Shown here piece after piece: positions 8,706 to 17,332 of a stretch of DNA of 64,000 nt (position 1 is its first letter; every line of letters starts with the position of its first letter). Under the pieces are notes generated by a model that had not been told where the DNA came from, searched no databases, and saw nothing but the letters and a program-made list of their open reading frames with translations. The position numbers and the translations under genes were made by a program. Source of the DNA: Parasphingorhabdus flavimaris (GTDB lineage: Bacteria; Pseudomonadota; Alphaproteobacteria; Sphingomonadales; Sphingomonadaceae); contig NZ_JABWMH010000002.1 in NCBI RefSeq assembly GCF_013371215.1, forward strand, positions 248,001 through 312,000, given 5' to 3'.

Positions 8706-9071
8706 ATGTCTTCCCCGGCTTTCGCTTCATGATGGCGCTAGCATATAGTGCCATCAAATGGGCGTTAAAACAGACCTGGGCGTCAAAAGGGCAGTGGGCC
8801 TGGGGAGAATCCGGTGGAGATGCCGGGGCGGCGGCGAACAGGAACATGGAGTGCAAGCATGCTCGACGGCCCTGTTGCGGGCCACTATACCGGGGGGTAG
8901 CCCGTCAAAATATGGCGGATAACCAGCCGCGAAAACGCCCAATTTTCCGCATCGCAGCATCGCTGTTGACTTGGGCACGCTGCTTTCCTAAACGGACCGC
9001 GCCTTGGCGGGTCGGCCTGCTGTTATTCATGGCTCTTTTTGGCGCTCTTCGGGGCTTTTGAAAGGATCATT
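8706..9071. other. Intergenic region upstream of the ATP synthase F0 operon
   Basis: About 365 bp between the divergent LysR gene and atpI. Apart from the promoter-like pair at 8965-8993, I see no gene; the short frames here have no ribosome-binding site and no recognisable product. Confidence 0.4.
8965..8993 (+). promoter_or_regulatory. Candidate sigma-70 promoter for the atp F0 operon
   Basis: TTGACT, 17-nt spacer, TAAACG, ending 78 nt before the atpI start. Spacing is ideal and -35 matches 5 of 6 bases; -10 matches more weakly. Confidence 0.5.
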
Positions 9072-9422
9072 ATGGCAGCGAGCGAATCTGATCGGGATCC
9101 CCTCGAAGAGGATGTGCGGGTATCATCGCTGGAAGAGCGACTGGTATCGGCACAGACGAGAGAGCGGATCAAAGCAGGGCACCGAAACAAAGGGCCGGAC
9201 GAAAGTCAGCGGCTCGGAGCGAGGGTGCTGAGCTATTTGATCGGAGGCGTGGCTGCAGGTTTCGTACTCGGGTGGATTTTTGACACCTGGTTGGGCACAA
9301 CGCCAATGTTCCTGTTGCTATTCTTCTTCCTCGGAACGGGAGTGGCCTTCAGGAAGATATATATGATTTCGAGCCAACCGGTGGATGACATCGGGACGGC
9401 ATTGACAGATGATGATGATTGA
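9072..9422 (+). CDS. atpI: ATP synthase protein I (AtpI)
   Basis: A 116-residue protein with a charged N-terminal half and two transmembrane helices (about VLSYLIGGVAAGFVLGWIF and MFLLLFFFLGTGVAF), followed by an Asp-rich C terminus. It is the AtpI-type accessory protein that helps assemble the c-ring and possibly imports Mg2+. The start at 9072 follows AAAGGATC; the in-frame ATG 33 nt upstream would add residues with no family support. It is the first gene of atpI-atpB-atpE-atpF'-atpF, the alphaproteobacterial F0 arrangement encoded apart from the F1 genes. Identification rests on position and membrane topology, as AtpI sequences are poorly conserved. Confidence 0.85.
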   Translation: MAASESDRDPLEEDVRVSSLEERLVSAQTRERIKAGHRNKGPDESQRLGARVLSYLIGGVAAGFVLGWIFDTWLGTTPMFLLLFFFLGTGVAFRKIYMISSQPVDDIGTALTDDDD

Positions 9423-9440
9423 CGATCAGGGGTTATATTA

Positions 9441-10220
9441 GTGGCTACCGAAGGCAAAATTGATCCTATGCACCAGTTTGAAGTGCAGCCCATCTTTGAT
9501 GGCTTCACTCTTTTTGGTCAGCAGATTAGCTTCACCAATAGTGCATTGTGGATGTTCGTCGTCCTGGGGCTTCTGTATGTTTTCATGATCGGCGGAATGA
9601 AGCGCGAGCTGGTTCCCGGTCGCTGGCAGGTGATGGTTGAGGGCGTGGTCGGTTTCATCGACAATATCATTGCCAACAGCATTGGCCCCAATGGCAAGAA
9701 ATATATGCCTTGGGTCTTCACCTTGTTCATGTTCATCCTGTTTTCCAATCTTCTCGGCATGATGCCGTTCGGGATCATCCCCGGCATCCACCCGTTCACC
9801 GTGACCAGCCAGTTCACCGTAACCGGCCTGCTCGCGGCAATCAGCTTCTCGATCGTTTTGGTCGTCGGTTTCTGGAAGCACGGCTTCAAGTTCTTCAGCC
9901 TGTTCATCCCGCACGGTACGCCGCTGTGGATGATGCCGCTGATTTTCTCGGTAGAGCTTCTGTCCTTCCTCGTTCGTCCGTTCAGCCTCGCGCTGCGGCT
10001 GTTCGTGGCGATGATCGCCGGCCATATCCTGATCAAGGTGTTCGCAAGCTTCGTGGTTCAGGCCATCGATGCCGGCGGTGCCAGCTGGGGCATTGCGTTG
10101 CTCAGCATTCTCTTCATCGCATTTGTCAGCGCGCTGGAACTTCTGGTATGCGCAATTCAGGCCTATGTTTTCGCTCTTCTGACATCTCTGTACATCAGCG
10201 ATGCGGAAAATCTTCACTAA
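9441..10220 (+). CDS. atpB: F0F1 ATP synthase subunit a
   Basis: A 259-residue multi-helix membrane protein starting at GTG 9441, 18 nt after atpI. It carries the hallmark segment PFSLALRLFVAMIAGH near residue 180-195, including the essential Arg that faces the c-ring, and the FTVTSQFTVTGLLAA helix. Subunit a forms the proton half-channels of the F0 motor in the inner membrane. No alternative ATG gives the family N terminus, so GTG is favoured. Length is normal for alphaproteobacteria. Confidence 0.95.
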   Translation: MATEGKIDPMHQFEVQPIFDGFTLFGQQISFTNSALWMFVVLGLLYVFMIGGMKRELVPGRWQVMVEGVVGFIDNIIANSIGPNGKKYMPWVFTLFMFILFSNLLGMMPFGIIPGIHPFTVTSQFTVTGLLAAISFSIVLVVGFWKHGFKFFSLFIPHGTPLWMMPLIFSVELLSFLVRPFSLALRLFVAMIAGHILIKVFASFVVQAIDAGGASWGIALLSILFIAFVSALELLVCAIQAYVFALLTSLYISDAENLH

Positions 10221-10260
10221 GTCACTTTCAATCCTAGTTTCATAATACGGAGTTTACAAA

Positions 10261-10581
10261 ATGGATCTCGCTTCTGCACAAGTAATCGGCGCTGGTATCG
10301 CTGCAATTGGTATCGGTGTTGCTGCATCCGGTGTTGGTAATGTTTTCGCATCCTTCCTCGAAGGCGCACTGCGTAACCCATCGGCGGCTGACGGCCAGCA
10401 GGGACGTCTGTTCATCGGCTTTGCTGCTGCTGAATTGCTCGGCCTGATCGCCTTCGCTGTTGCGATGATGATTCTCTACGCTCCACCAGAAGCAGCTCCG
10501 GTTGAAGTCGTTGCTGCTGCTGTTGAAGCACCAGCTGTTGACACGCCGGTAGCTGAAGAAGCTCCTGCTGTAGCAGAATAA
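10261..10581 (+). CDS. atpE: F0F1 ATP synthase subunit c with C-terminal extension
   Basis: The first about 74 residues are a normal proteolipid hairpin: Gly-rich helix 1 (GAGIAAIGIGVAASGVG), the polar loop RNPSAADGQQGR, and helix 2 with the proton-binding Glu at residue 58 (AAAELLGLIA). This forms the rotating c-ring. The family normally ends a few residues after helix 2 (about 75-80 total), but this protein continues for about 32 more residues (74-106) that are rich in Ala, Pro, Val and Glu and have no transmembrane character. The base composition and codons of the tail look like the neighbouring genes. A stable hairpin follows the stop. Confidence 0.95.
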   Translation: MDLASAQVIGAGIAAIGIGVAASGVGNVFASFLEGALRNPSAADGQQGRLFIGFAAAELLGLIAFAVAMMILYAPPEAAPVEVVAAAVEAPAVDTPVAEEAPAVAE

Positions 10582-10588
10582 TCGTTTG

Positions 10589-10613
10589 GACGGGCTGGCT
10601 TTGCCAGCCCGTC
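10589..10613 (+). promoter_or_regulatory. Intercistronic hairpin between atpE and atpF'
   Basis: Perfect 11-bp stem GACGGGCTGGC / GCCAGCCCGTC with a TTT loop, beginning 8 nt after the atpE stop. There is no T-run after it, so it is more likely an mRNA-stabilising or partial-attenuation element than a full terminator. It would help produce excess subunit c over b/b' (inference). Confidence 0.7.
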
Positions 10614-10652
10614 TGACTTGCCTATTTAGCGTTTCGAACTGTCAGGTGAATA

Positions 10653-11138
10653 ATGCCTCAAATTAGTCAGCTCATGGAAGTCTATGGCAGCCAGTTTTTC
10701 TGGTTGTTGATCGTCATTGGCATCATTTATTTCGGTATCGCCAAGAATATGGTGCCGAAAATCAGCAAGACCGTTGATGATCGTCAAAAACGGATTTCCG
10801 ATGATCTTGCTGCGGCTCAGGCCGGGCAGGACAAGGCCGAGCAGATCGAAGCGGATTATCGCACCAGCATCAACGGCGCACGAAACGATGCTGCCGCTAT
10901 CGTCAACGATGCCAAGGCGAAGGTAGCGAAAAAGAACGAGGCAGCCATCAAACGTGCCGAAACCGCTCTTGCGAAAAAAGCGGACGAAGCCGATGCTGCG
11001 CTGAAGACGGCGCAGAGCGCTGCCTTGAAAGAAATTGAAGCCGTGGCTGCGGAAGCCGCTCAGGCGATCGTGAAAACGGTTTCCGGTGCCAAGGTTACCG
11101 CGACCGATGCAAAGAAGGCGGTCAAGGCCGCTTTCTAA
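10653..11138 (+). CDS. atpF': F0F1 ATP synthase subunit b'
   Basis: A 161-residue protein: one N-terminal transmembrane helix (FFWLLIVIGIIYFGIA), a short basic turn with VPKISKTVDDRQKRI, then a long Ala/Lys/Glu-rich coiled coil. It pairs with subunit b to form the peripheral stator stalk that holds F1. The order b' before b matches other alphaproteobacteria. It is separated from atpE by a 71-nt gap with a hairpin, and from atpF by 23 nt with GGAG upstream of the latter. Confidence 0.9.
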   Translation: MPQISQLMEVYGSQFFWLLIVIGIIYFGIAKNMVPKISKTVDDRQKRISDDLAAAQAGQDKAEQIEADYRTSINGARNDAAAIVNDAKAKVAKKNEAAIKRAETALAKKADEADAALKTAQSAALKEIEAVAAEAAQAIVKTVSGAKVTATDAKKAVKAAF

Positions 11139-11161
11139 GCGCCTGCTGAAGGAGATAGAAT

Positions 11162-11689
11162 ATGCTATTGACCATTTTGGCTGAAGGCGCCGGCGCTGTC
11201 GGACCGTTGCAGGACCCAACATTCTGGGTTGCTGTCGGCGTTCTGATCGTATTTGCAATCATGTTGTGGACGAAAGTCCCCAAGATCGTTGGCGGTATGC
11301 TGGACAACAAGATTGCCGAAATCAGGAAGACGCTCGACGAAGCGGCTGGTCTGCGCAAGGAAGCAGAAGCACTGAAAGCCGAATATGAAGCGAAAACCGC
11401 TGGCGCTCAGGCAGAAGTCGAAGCGCTGATGGACAGTGCCGAGAAAGAAGCGGCGCTTCTGGTAAAGCAGGCAGAGGCTGACACGAAAGCCTTGCTCGCC
11501 CGCCGCAAGAAAATGGCCGAAGAAAAAATCGGCGCGGCAGAACGTTCTGCCATTGCCGCCGTGCGCGCCAAGGCTGCTACCGCAGCGACCCAAGCAGCAC
11601 AGGCTCTGATCGCGGCGCGTCATGATGCAGCTGCGGACAAGGCTCTGATCGACAAAGCCATTGGCGATATCGGCAAAACGCTGAACTGA
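11162..11689 (+). CDS. atpF: F0F1 ATP synthase subunit b
   Basis: A 175-residue protein with an N-terminal transmembrane segment (FWVAVGVLIVFAIMLW), the conserved KVPKIVGGMLDNKIAEI turn, and an extended Ala/Glu/Lys coiled coil. It forms the second stator stalk strand with b'. It is the last gene of the F0 operon. A repeat-like hairpin about 60 nt downstream probably limits readthrough into uvrC. Confidence 0.92.
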   Translation: MLLTILAEGAGAVGPLQDPTFWVAVGVLIVFAIMLWTKVPKIVGGMLDNKIAEIRKTLDEAAGLRKEAEALKAEYEAKTAGAQAEVEALMDSAEKEAALLVKQAEADTKALLARRKKMAEEKIGAAERSAIAAVRAKAATAATQAAQALIAARHDAAADKALIDKAIGDIGKTLN

Positions 11690-11747
11690 ACCAATCCGTC
11701 TGCGCTCGGGCGGAGACCGGTTCCCACTTTCTGTTTTCCCATCATCA

Positions 11748-11780
11748 TTCCGGATTTCCGCGTTCGCGGGAATGCCGGAA
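11748..11780. repeat. Intergenic palindromic repeat (REP-like hairpin)
   Basis: About 15-bp imperfect stem TTCCGGATTTCCGCG / CGCGGGAATGCCGGAA with a two-base loop, one bulge and one G-T wobble. The CATTCCGG-type core is of a class of short palindromes common between alphaproteobacterial genes. It may act as a weak terminator for the atp operon, though there is no T-run. Confidence 0.55.
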
Positions 11781-11825
11781 CGATTGATTCTGGCATTGCG
11801 CCCGATGCCGCCCTAGATATGCTCC

Positions 11826-13763
11826 ATGTCCAAAGCCGACCGTCCTGACCAACCCAATGCCGCGTCCCGTTTCAACGAGGACAAGGCGGCCTATGCGGTG
11901 CGCGGGGAGGGCGACACGCCCGATCTAGAGGCCGGCATGGCGGCGATCCGCGAGGTATTGAATACACTGCCGACAAGGCCCGGTGTCTACCGGATGCAGG
12001 ACAAGCGCGGCGACGTCCTCTATGTCGGCAAGGCGCGCTCGCTGAAGTCCCGGGTCGGCGCTTATGTCCAGATCAACCGCTTGCCCCAGCGCCTGATGCG
12101 GATGGTCGCGCAAACCCGCTCGATGACAATCGTCACCACCGGCAGCGAAGCCGAGGCGTTGCTGCTCGAAGCGCAGCTGATCAAGAAATTCCGGCCCGCC
12201 TATAATGTGCTGTTGAGGGACGACAAGAGCTTCCCCTTCATTCTGCTCCGCGACGACCATGATTTCCCGCGGATCACCAAGCATCGCGGCGCGCAGCGGA
12301 TCAAGGGCCAATATTTCGGTCCATTCGCCAGCGCCGGTTCGGTCAACCGGACGCTCAACGCGCTGCAGAAACTGTTCCTGCTCCGCTCCTGCACCGACAG
12401 CTTTTTCAACAATCGCTCGCGTCCCTGCCTGCTCTACCAGATCAAGCGCTGCTCGGCGCCCTGTGTCGACCGGATCGGCAAGGAGGATTATGCCGAACTG
12501 GTCAAGGATGCGCGCGATTTTCTCTCCGGCAAGTCCACCGAGGTGCAGCAAAAGCTGGGCGGCGCGATGGAGAGGGCTTCGGAAGGCCTCGATTTTGAAA
12601 TGGCGGCGGTTTATCGCGACCGGCTGAAGGCCCTGACCTTCATCCAGGGCAGCCAGGCGATCAACGCACAGGGTCTGCCGGACGCCGATATTTTTGCACT
12701 GGCGGCCAGGGGCTCGACCGTCTGTATCCAGGCTTTCTTCATTCGCGGCGGCCAGAACTGGGGCCATCGCAGCTTCTTTCCTGCCCACACGACCAGCGTC
12801 GAGATCGAAGAGGTGTTTTCCAGCTTCCTGATGCAATTTTACGAACAGATGCCACCGCCGAAGCTGGTCCTGCTCGACCGGGAATTGCCGGACGCGGAGC
12901 TGCTGGCCGAGGCGCTGAGCACCAAGGCCGACTATAAGGTCAGCGTCTCGAAACCGCAGCGCGGGGATCGCCGGAAATTGCTGACGCAGGCCAGTCGCAA
13001 TGCCGAGGACGCGCTAGACCGACGTCTCGCCGAAACCTCGACCCAGGCCAAGATTATGCGCGAGATGGTCGATCTGCTCGAACTGGACGCGGTGCCGGAC
13101 CGAATAGAAATCTATGACAACAGTCATATTCAGGGAACCAATATGGTCGGCGGCATGGTCGTCGCCGGACCCGAGGGTTTCCGCAAAAACGCCTATCGCA
13201 AGTTCAATATCAAAAACCCCGACACTGCGCCGGGCGACGATTTCGCGATGATGCGCGAAGTGCTCGAACGGCGTTTTGCACGCGCGCAGAAAGAGGACCC
13301 CGATCGCGACAAGGGCGAATGGCCCGATCTGGTGTTGATCGACGGTGGCAAGGGGCAGATGAGCGCGGCGCGCGCTGCGCTGGCCGAGATTGGCGTCGAG
13401 GACGTGGTGATGATCGGCGTCTCCAAGGGACCCGACCGGAACGCAGGGCGCGAGACATTCCACCTACCCGACGGCCGCCAGATCAACCTGCCGATGAACA
13501 GTCCGGTGCTTTTCTATCTCCAGCGCCTGCGTGACGAAGCGCACCGCTTTGCGATCGGCGCGCACCGGACGCGGCGCGCCAAATCCGTCGGCCATAGTTC
13601 GCTGGACGACGTGCCGGGCATAGGTCCGGCCCGGAAAAAGGCGCTGCTGCTGCATTTCGGCACAGCGCGGGCGGTGAAAAATGCCTCGCTGGATGATCTG
13701 CAGGGCGCCCCCGGCGTGTCGGCGACCGTGGCGCAGAAGATTTACTATTATTTTCATGGGTAG
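11826..13763 (+). CDS. uvrC: Excinuclease ABC subunit C
   Basis: A 645-residue UvrC. The N-terminal GIY-YIG nuclease (PTRPGVYRM, DVLYVGKARSLKSRV) makes the 3' incision. The UVR domain that binds UvrB lies in the middle, the RNase H-like 5' nuclease domain contains EIYDNSHIQG and LVLIDGGKGQ, and the C-terminal helix-hairpin-helix pair includes DVPGIGPARKKALL. All expected domains are present, so nucleotide excision repair is intact on this subunit. The first about 40 residues before the GIY-YIG domain are a variable extension. Length is normal for sphingomonads. Confidence 0.97.
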   Translation: MSKADRPDQPNAASRFNEDKAAYAVRGEGDTPDLEAGMAAIREVLNTLPTRPGVYRMQDKRGDVLYVGKARSLKSRVGAYVQINRLPQRLMRMVAQTRSMTIVTTGSEAEALLLEAQLIKKFRPAYNVLLRDDKSFPFILLRDDHDFPRITKHRGAQRIKGQYFGPFASAGSVNRTLNALQKLFLLRSCTDSFFNNRSRPCLLYQIKRCSAPCVDRIGKEDYAELVKDARDFLSGKSTEVQQKLGGAMERASEGLDFEMAAVYRDRLKALTFIQGSQAINAQGLPDADIFALAARGSTVCIQAFFIRGGQNWGHRSFFPAHTTSVEIEEVFSSFLMQFYEQMPPPKLVLLDRELPDAELLAEALSTKADYKVSVSKPQRGDRRKLLTQASRNAEDALDRRLAETSTQAKIMREMVDLLELDAVPDRIEIYDNSHIQGTNMVGGMVVAGPEGFRKNAYRKFNIKNPDTAPGDDFAMMREVLERRFARAQKEDPDRDKGEWPDLVLIDGGKGQMSAARAALAEIGVEDVVMIGVSKGPDRNAGRETFHLPDGRQINLPMNSPVLFYLQRLRDEAHRFAIGAHRTRRAKSVGHSSLDDVPGIGPARKKALLLHFGTARAVKNASLDDLQGAPGVSATVAQKIYYYFHG

Positions 13764-13803
13764 CGAGTTTATTGCCACAGTCCGTATGCCGTGATATTCT
13801 CTG

Positions 13804-13983
13804 ATGATGAACCAGGAACCCAAAGCCGAAGCTGCAAAGGTCGCTATCACCGGTGAAAAGCCGGATGCTGGATATGAGGACTGGTTCCGGACAAAAGTCA
13901 AAAAGTCGATCGACGATACCGACAAGGGCGCTAAAATCTATCCAGCGGAAGAAGTATGGAATGCACTTGGCCTAGATGATTGA
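13804..13983 (+). CDS. Small antitoxin of a RelB/ParD-like (stability determinant) type
   Basis: A 59-residue open frame starting at a double ATG (13804/13807). Its stop overlaps the start of the RelE/ParE-like toxin by 8 nt (ATGATTGA). The segment YEDWFRTKVKKSIDD followed by IYPAEEVWNAL matches the small antitoxin family in which a WFR.KV motif and a C-terminal helix contact the toxin. Size, order (antitoxin first) and translational coupling are typical of type II toxin-antitoxin pairs. The DNA-binding mode and the exact first Met are uncertain. Confidence 0.75.
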   Translation: MMNQEPKAEAAKVAITGEKPDAGYEDWFRTKVKKSIDDTDKGAKIYPAEEVWNALGLDD

Positions 13984-14269
13984 ATTCTCATCCGGCGCAG
14001 TCAGAGACCTCACCGATATATTTGACTGGATAGCGCAAGACAGCCCTGCGGTTGCCTTGGGCATCGTCGGCCGCTTGCGACAAAATATCGAGATTCTGGC
14101 TGACTTCCCTCGGTTGGGAAAGATCGGCAGGATTGAAAACACATTTGAATTGTCGGTGTCCGGACTGCCCTATGTGGTGGTATATCGTCTTGGGGTTGGC
14201 GGTGAATCGGACAATATTCTGATTGATGCGATCTTGCACACCAGTCGAAACTATCCATCGGTAGAATGA
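13976..14269 (+). CDS. RelE/ParE-family toxin
   Basis: A 97-residue protein with the RelE/ParE fold signature: N-terminal helices (AVRDLTDIFDWIAQDSP), the FPRLGKIGRI turn, and C-terminal strands with PYVVVYRLG and AILHTSRNYP. The family either cleaves mRNA at the ribosome (RelE) or poisons gyrase (ParE). The terminal HTSRNYP resembles the HxxRxxP found in the ParE-like branch, so gyrase may be the target (inference). It is coupled to the upstream antitoxin and stops just before recO. Confidence 0.85.
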   Translation: MIEFSSGAVRDLTDIFDWIAQDSPAVALGIVGRLRQNIEILADFPRLGKIGRIENTFELSVSGLPYVVVYRLGVGGESDNILIDAILHTSRNYPSVE

Positions 14270-14270
14270 A

Positions 14271-15005
14271 TTGCCCAACCTTCGTACTTTAGCCATCATC
14301 TGCTCGGTCCGGTCCCATGGCGAACATGGCGCGGTGGTCCGTTCGCTGACCCCCGAAAACGGGCTGGTCTCCGGCTATGTTCGCGGCGCACACTCCCGGA
14401 CGATGCGTCCGGTGCTGATCCCGTCCAATATCGTGCAGGCCGATTATCGCGCCCGGACCGAGGATCAATTGGCCTCGATGACGGCGGAATTGCAGATGAG
14501 CCGCGGACCGTTTCTAGGCGAGCCCCTGGCCAGCGCGGCGCTGGACTGGGTGACCGCCTTGACCGCGGCGACCTTGCCGGAAGAACATAGCTATCCGCAA
14601 ATTCATTCCGCCCTGTCGGCCCTGCTGGACGCGATTTGCAGTGCGCCGTCCGCCAAGGGCTGGGCTGCGGCTCTTGTGCGCTATGAGTTGTTGTTGCTCT
14701 CGGAACTGGGCTTTGGCCTGGCGCTGGACCGGTGCGCGGTGACCGGTTCGGAAGACGATCTGGTCTATATCAGCCCGAAAAGTGCGACCGCCGTCAGCGC
14801 CTTTGCCGGACGGGAATATAAGGAGCGGCTCTTGCCGCTGCCGCCGTTCCTCAAACAGCCACTTTCGCCGGAATGGGATGATATTTTCGACGGCCTCAGG
14901 GTCACCGGGTTCTTCCTGAAACGCCATTTTTTCGAAGACCGCCGCAGGGATGTGATGGCGGCGCGAACCGTATTGGTCGATCGCCTGAAAAGGATGGTTG
15001 CCTAA
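14271..15005 (+). CDS. recO: DNA repair protein RecO
   Basis: A 244-residue protein: N-terminal OB fold (IICSVRSHGEHGAVVRSLT, GLVSGYVRGA) and a helical C-terminal part with the RYELLLLSELGFGLALDRC segment and a possible zinc-site remnant around Cys. It loads RecA at gaps with RecR. The frame gives the RecO N terminus only from TTG 14271; the nearby ATG at 14266 is out of frame. The stop of the toxin gene is at 14269, one base before, so translation may be coupled. Confidence 0.93.
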   Translation: MPNLRTLAIICSVRSHGEHGAVVRSLTPENGLVSGYVRGAHSRTMRPVLIPSNIVQADYRARTEDQLASMTAELQMSRGPFLGEPLASAALDWVTALTAATLPEEHSYPQIHSALSALLDAICSAPSAKGWAAALVRYELLLLSELGFGLALDRCAVTGSEDDLVYISPKSATAVSAFAGREYKERLLPLPPFLKQPLSPEWDDIFDGLRVTGFFLKRHFFEDRRRDVMAARTVLVDRLKRMVA

Positions 15006-15052
15006 GCGCGTGATTCTCGGCAGGAACGGCGCGCTTACAAGAAGGAAATCTC

Positions 15053-16105
15053 ATGCATATTGCGGTACTCGCCGGCGACGGCATTGGTCAGGAAATCATG
15101 GTCGAGGCGCTGCGCGTGCTCGGCGCTATGGACTTGCCCAACCTGTGCCTCGATCACGCGGATGTCGGCGGTGTCGCCTATCACAAGCACGGTCATCCCT
15201 TGCCACCGGAAACGCTCGAGCTGGTGCAATCGGCCGACGCTGTCCTGTTCGGCGCGGTCGGCGATCCGTCGTGCGACAATCTCGAACGCCATTTGCGCCC
15301 CGAACAGGCGGTGCTCGGCCTGCGCAAGCAAATGCAGACCTTTGCCAATTTGCGGCCCGCGAAAATGTTTCCGGGGATGGAGGATGCCTCCGGCCTGAAA
15401 CCGGAAATCGCCCGCAGCATCGATGTTGTGATCGTCCGCGAACTGAATGGGGACGTCTATTTCGGCGAAAAGGGCATGCGCAAAACCGCCGATGGCCTGC
15501 GCGAAGGCTATGATGTCATGTCCTATGACGAGAGCGAAGTCCGGCGGATCGCCCATGTCGCTTTCAAGACCGCCATGGGCCGCGACAAGCGGCTCTGCTC
15601 CGTCGACAAGGCCAATGTGCTGGAAACATCGCAATTGTGGCGCGACGTGGTGACCGAGCTGTCGAGCGAATATCCGGAAGTCGAGCTCAGCCATATGTAT
15701 GTCGACAATGCCGCGATGCAGCTGGTGCGCAACCCGGGCCAGTTTGACGTCGTCGTGACCGGCAATCTGTTCGGCGACATATTGTCCGACCAGGCGAGCA
15801 TGTGTGTCGGGTCGATTGGCCTGCTCGCCTCGGCCTCTCTTGGCGACGGCACCAAGGGCCTTTACGAGCCGATCCACGGCAGCGCGCCGGATATTGCCGG
15901 GCAGGGGATTGCCAATCCTTCGGCGATGATATTATCCGCCGCGATGATGTTGCGGCACAGTTTCGGCATGGACGCCGAGGCTGACCGGATCGAAGCCGCA
16001 GTGGCTGCCGTACTGGCACAAGGCGTTCTCGGCCACGATCTTGGCGGCACAGCGTCGACCAGTGAAATCGGCGACGCTATTGTCGCGCAACTGACGGGCG
16101 GCTAG
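15053..16105 (+). CDS. leuB: 3-isopropylmalate dehydrogenase
   Basis: A 350-residue NAD-dependent beta-decarboxylating dehydrogenase of leucine synthesis. It shows the [10 protein letters not shown] terminus, the substrate loop [12 protein letters not shown], the DKANVLETS metal/substrate region, [16 protein letters not shown] and the [14 protein letters not shown] cofactor motif. AAGGAA lies about 7 nt upstream of the ATG. No leuA, leuC or leuD is nearby in this window. It is followed after 9 nt by metZ. Confidence 0.96.
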   Translation: MHIAVLAGDGIGQEIMVEALRVLGAMDLPNLCLDHADVGGVAYHKHGHPLPPETLELVQSADAVLFGAVGDPSCDNLERHLRPEQAVLGLRKQMQTFANLRPAKMFPGMEDASGLKPEIARSIDVVIVRELNGDVYFGEKGMRKTADGLREGYDVMSYDESEVRRIAHVAFKTAMGRDKRLCSVDKANVLETSQLWRDVVTELSSEYPEVELSHMYVDNAAMQLVRNPGQFDVVVTGNLFGDILSDQASMCVGSIGLLASASLGDGTKGLYEPIHGSAPDIAGQGIANPSAMILSAAMMLRHSFGMDAEADRIEAAVAAVLAQGVLGHDLGGTASTSEIGDAIVAQLTGG

Positions 16106-16114
16106 GGAAGCGAT

Positions 16115-17323
16115 ATGAAAAGAAACACCGGCCAAAACCGCAATGTCACCAAGAACTGGCGTCCGGCTACCCAGGCGATTCGCAGTGGTACGATGCGCAG
16201 CGAATTTGGCGAGACATCCGAAGCGCTGTTCCTGACATCCGGTTATAGCTACGACTGCGCCGAAGACGCGGCTGCCCGCTTTGCCGGCGAACAGGACGGC
16301 ATGACCTACAGCCGCCTGCAAAACCCCACGGTGCGGATGCTGGAAGAGCGGATCGCAATCATGGAGGGCGCAGAGGCGTGCCGGGCCACCGCATCTGGCA
16401 TGGCCGCCATGACCGCTGCCTTGCTGTGCCAGTTGGAGGCGGGCGATCATGTTGTTGCCAGCCGCGCCCTGTTCGGGTCCTGCCGCTGGCTGACCGACAG
16501 TCTGCTGCCCAAATTCGGCATCGAGACCACCGTGATCGACGGCCGCGAGATCGAGAATTGGGAACAGGCGATTACGCCGAAGACCAAGGTTTTCTTTTTC
16601 GAAACCCCGGCCAACCCGACCATGGAAGTGATCGACCTGCGCAGCGTCTGTTCGCTGGCGCGGGCCAAGGGTATCGTCAGCGTTGTCGACAATGCCTTCG
16701 CCACCAACATGCTCCAGCGGCCAATGGAATATGGCGCCGACGTGGTCGCCTATAGCGCCACCAAGATGATGGACGGGCAGGGACGTGTGCTGGCCGGCGC
16801 CGTCTGTGGCACCGAGGAATTTATCGAAGGTCCGCTGCTTGCTTTCATCCGCAACACCGGCCCCACATTGAGTGCGTTTAACGCGTGGGTCGTGCTCAAG
16901 GGGCTCGAAACGCTCGACCTGCGTATCCGCCGGCAGAGCGGCAACGCGCTCGAAGTGGGCAAGTTTCTCGAGCAACGGGTCGAGAAAGTCCTGCTTCCGG
17001 GCCTGCCCAGTCATCCGCAGCACAATCTGGCAATGAGCCAGATGGAGGCCGCCGGACCGATCTTCTCGCTCTATGTCGGCGGTGGTCGGGCAAGGGCGCA
17101 TGCTCTGCTCAATGCGTTGAACCTGATCGATATTTCGAACAATATCGGGGATAGCCGTTCGCTGATGTGTCATCCCGCCTCAACCACGCATTACGGGTTG
17201 GCAGAGGATTCGAGGCTGGAAATCGGGATTACCGAGGACATGCTGCGGATCAACGTCGGCCTCGAGGATCCGATCGATTTGATCGAAGATCTGGATCAGG
17301 CCCTTTCGTCAGTGGGGCTTTGA
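16115..17323 (+). CDS. metZ: O-succinylhomoserine sulfhydrylase
   Basis: A 402-residue PLP enzyme of the Cys/Met metabolism family that makes homocysteine directly from O-succinylhomoserine and sulfide. The PLP lysine is in YSATKMMDGQGR, with FFETPANPTMEV and DNAFATNML upstream, and PASTTHYG near the C terminus. The MetZ assignment over MetB or MetC rests on overall similarity to the alphaproteobacterial enzymes and on the YSATK.MDG.GR motif. GGAAG lies just before the ATG. It lies between leuB and apaG in a tight plus-strand run. Confidence 0.92.
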   Translation: MKRNTGQNRNVTKNWRPATQAIRSGTMRSEFGETSEALFLTSGYSYDCAEDAAARFAGEQDGMTYSRLQNPTVRMLEERIAIMEGAEACRATASGMAAMTAALLCQLEAGDHVVASRALFGSCRWLTDSLLPKFGIETTVIDGREIENWEQAITPKTKVFFFETPANPTMEVIDLRSVCSLARAKGIVSVVDNAFATNMLQRPMEYGADVVAYSATKMMDGQGRVLAGAVCGTEEFIEGPLLAFIRNTGPTLSAFNAWVVLKGLETLDLRIRRQSGNALEVGKFLEQRVEKVLLPGLPSHPQHNLAMSQMEAAGPIFSLYVGGGRARAHALLNALNLIDISNNIGDSRSLMCHPASTTHYGLAEDSRLEIGITEDMLRINVGLEDPIDLIEDLDQALSSVGL

Positions 17324-17332
17324 CACTATAAC

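Noticed and set aside
15006-16114. Leader peptide or riboswitch before leuB or metZ
   Set aside because: Only 47 nt and 9 nt separate these genes from the preceding ones; there is no room for such an element.
15932-17173. Minus-strand 413-codon frame opposite metZ
   Set aside because: Antisense shadow of metZ, whose motifs are complete.
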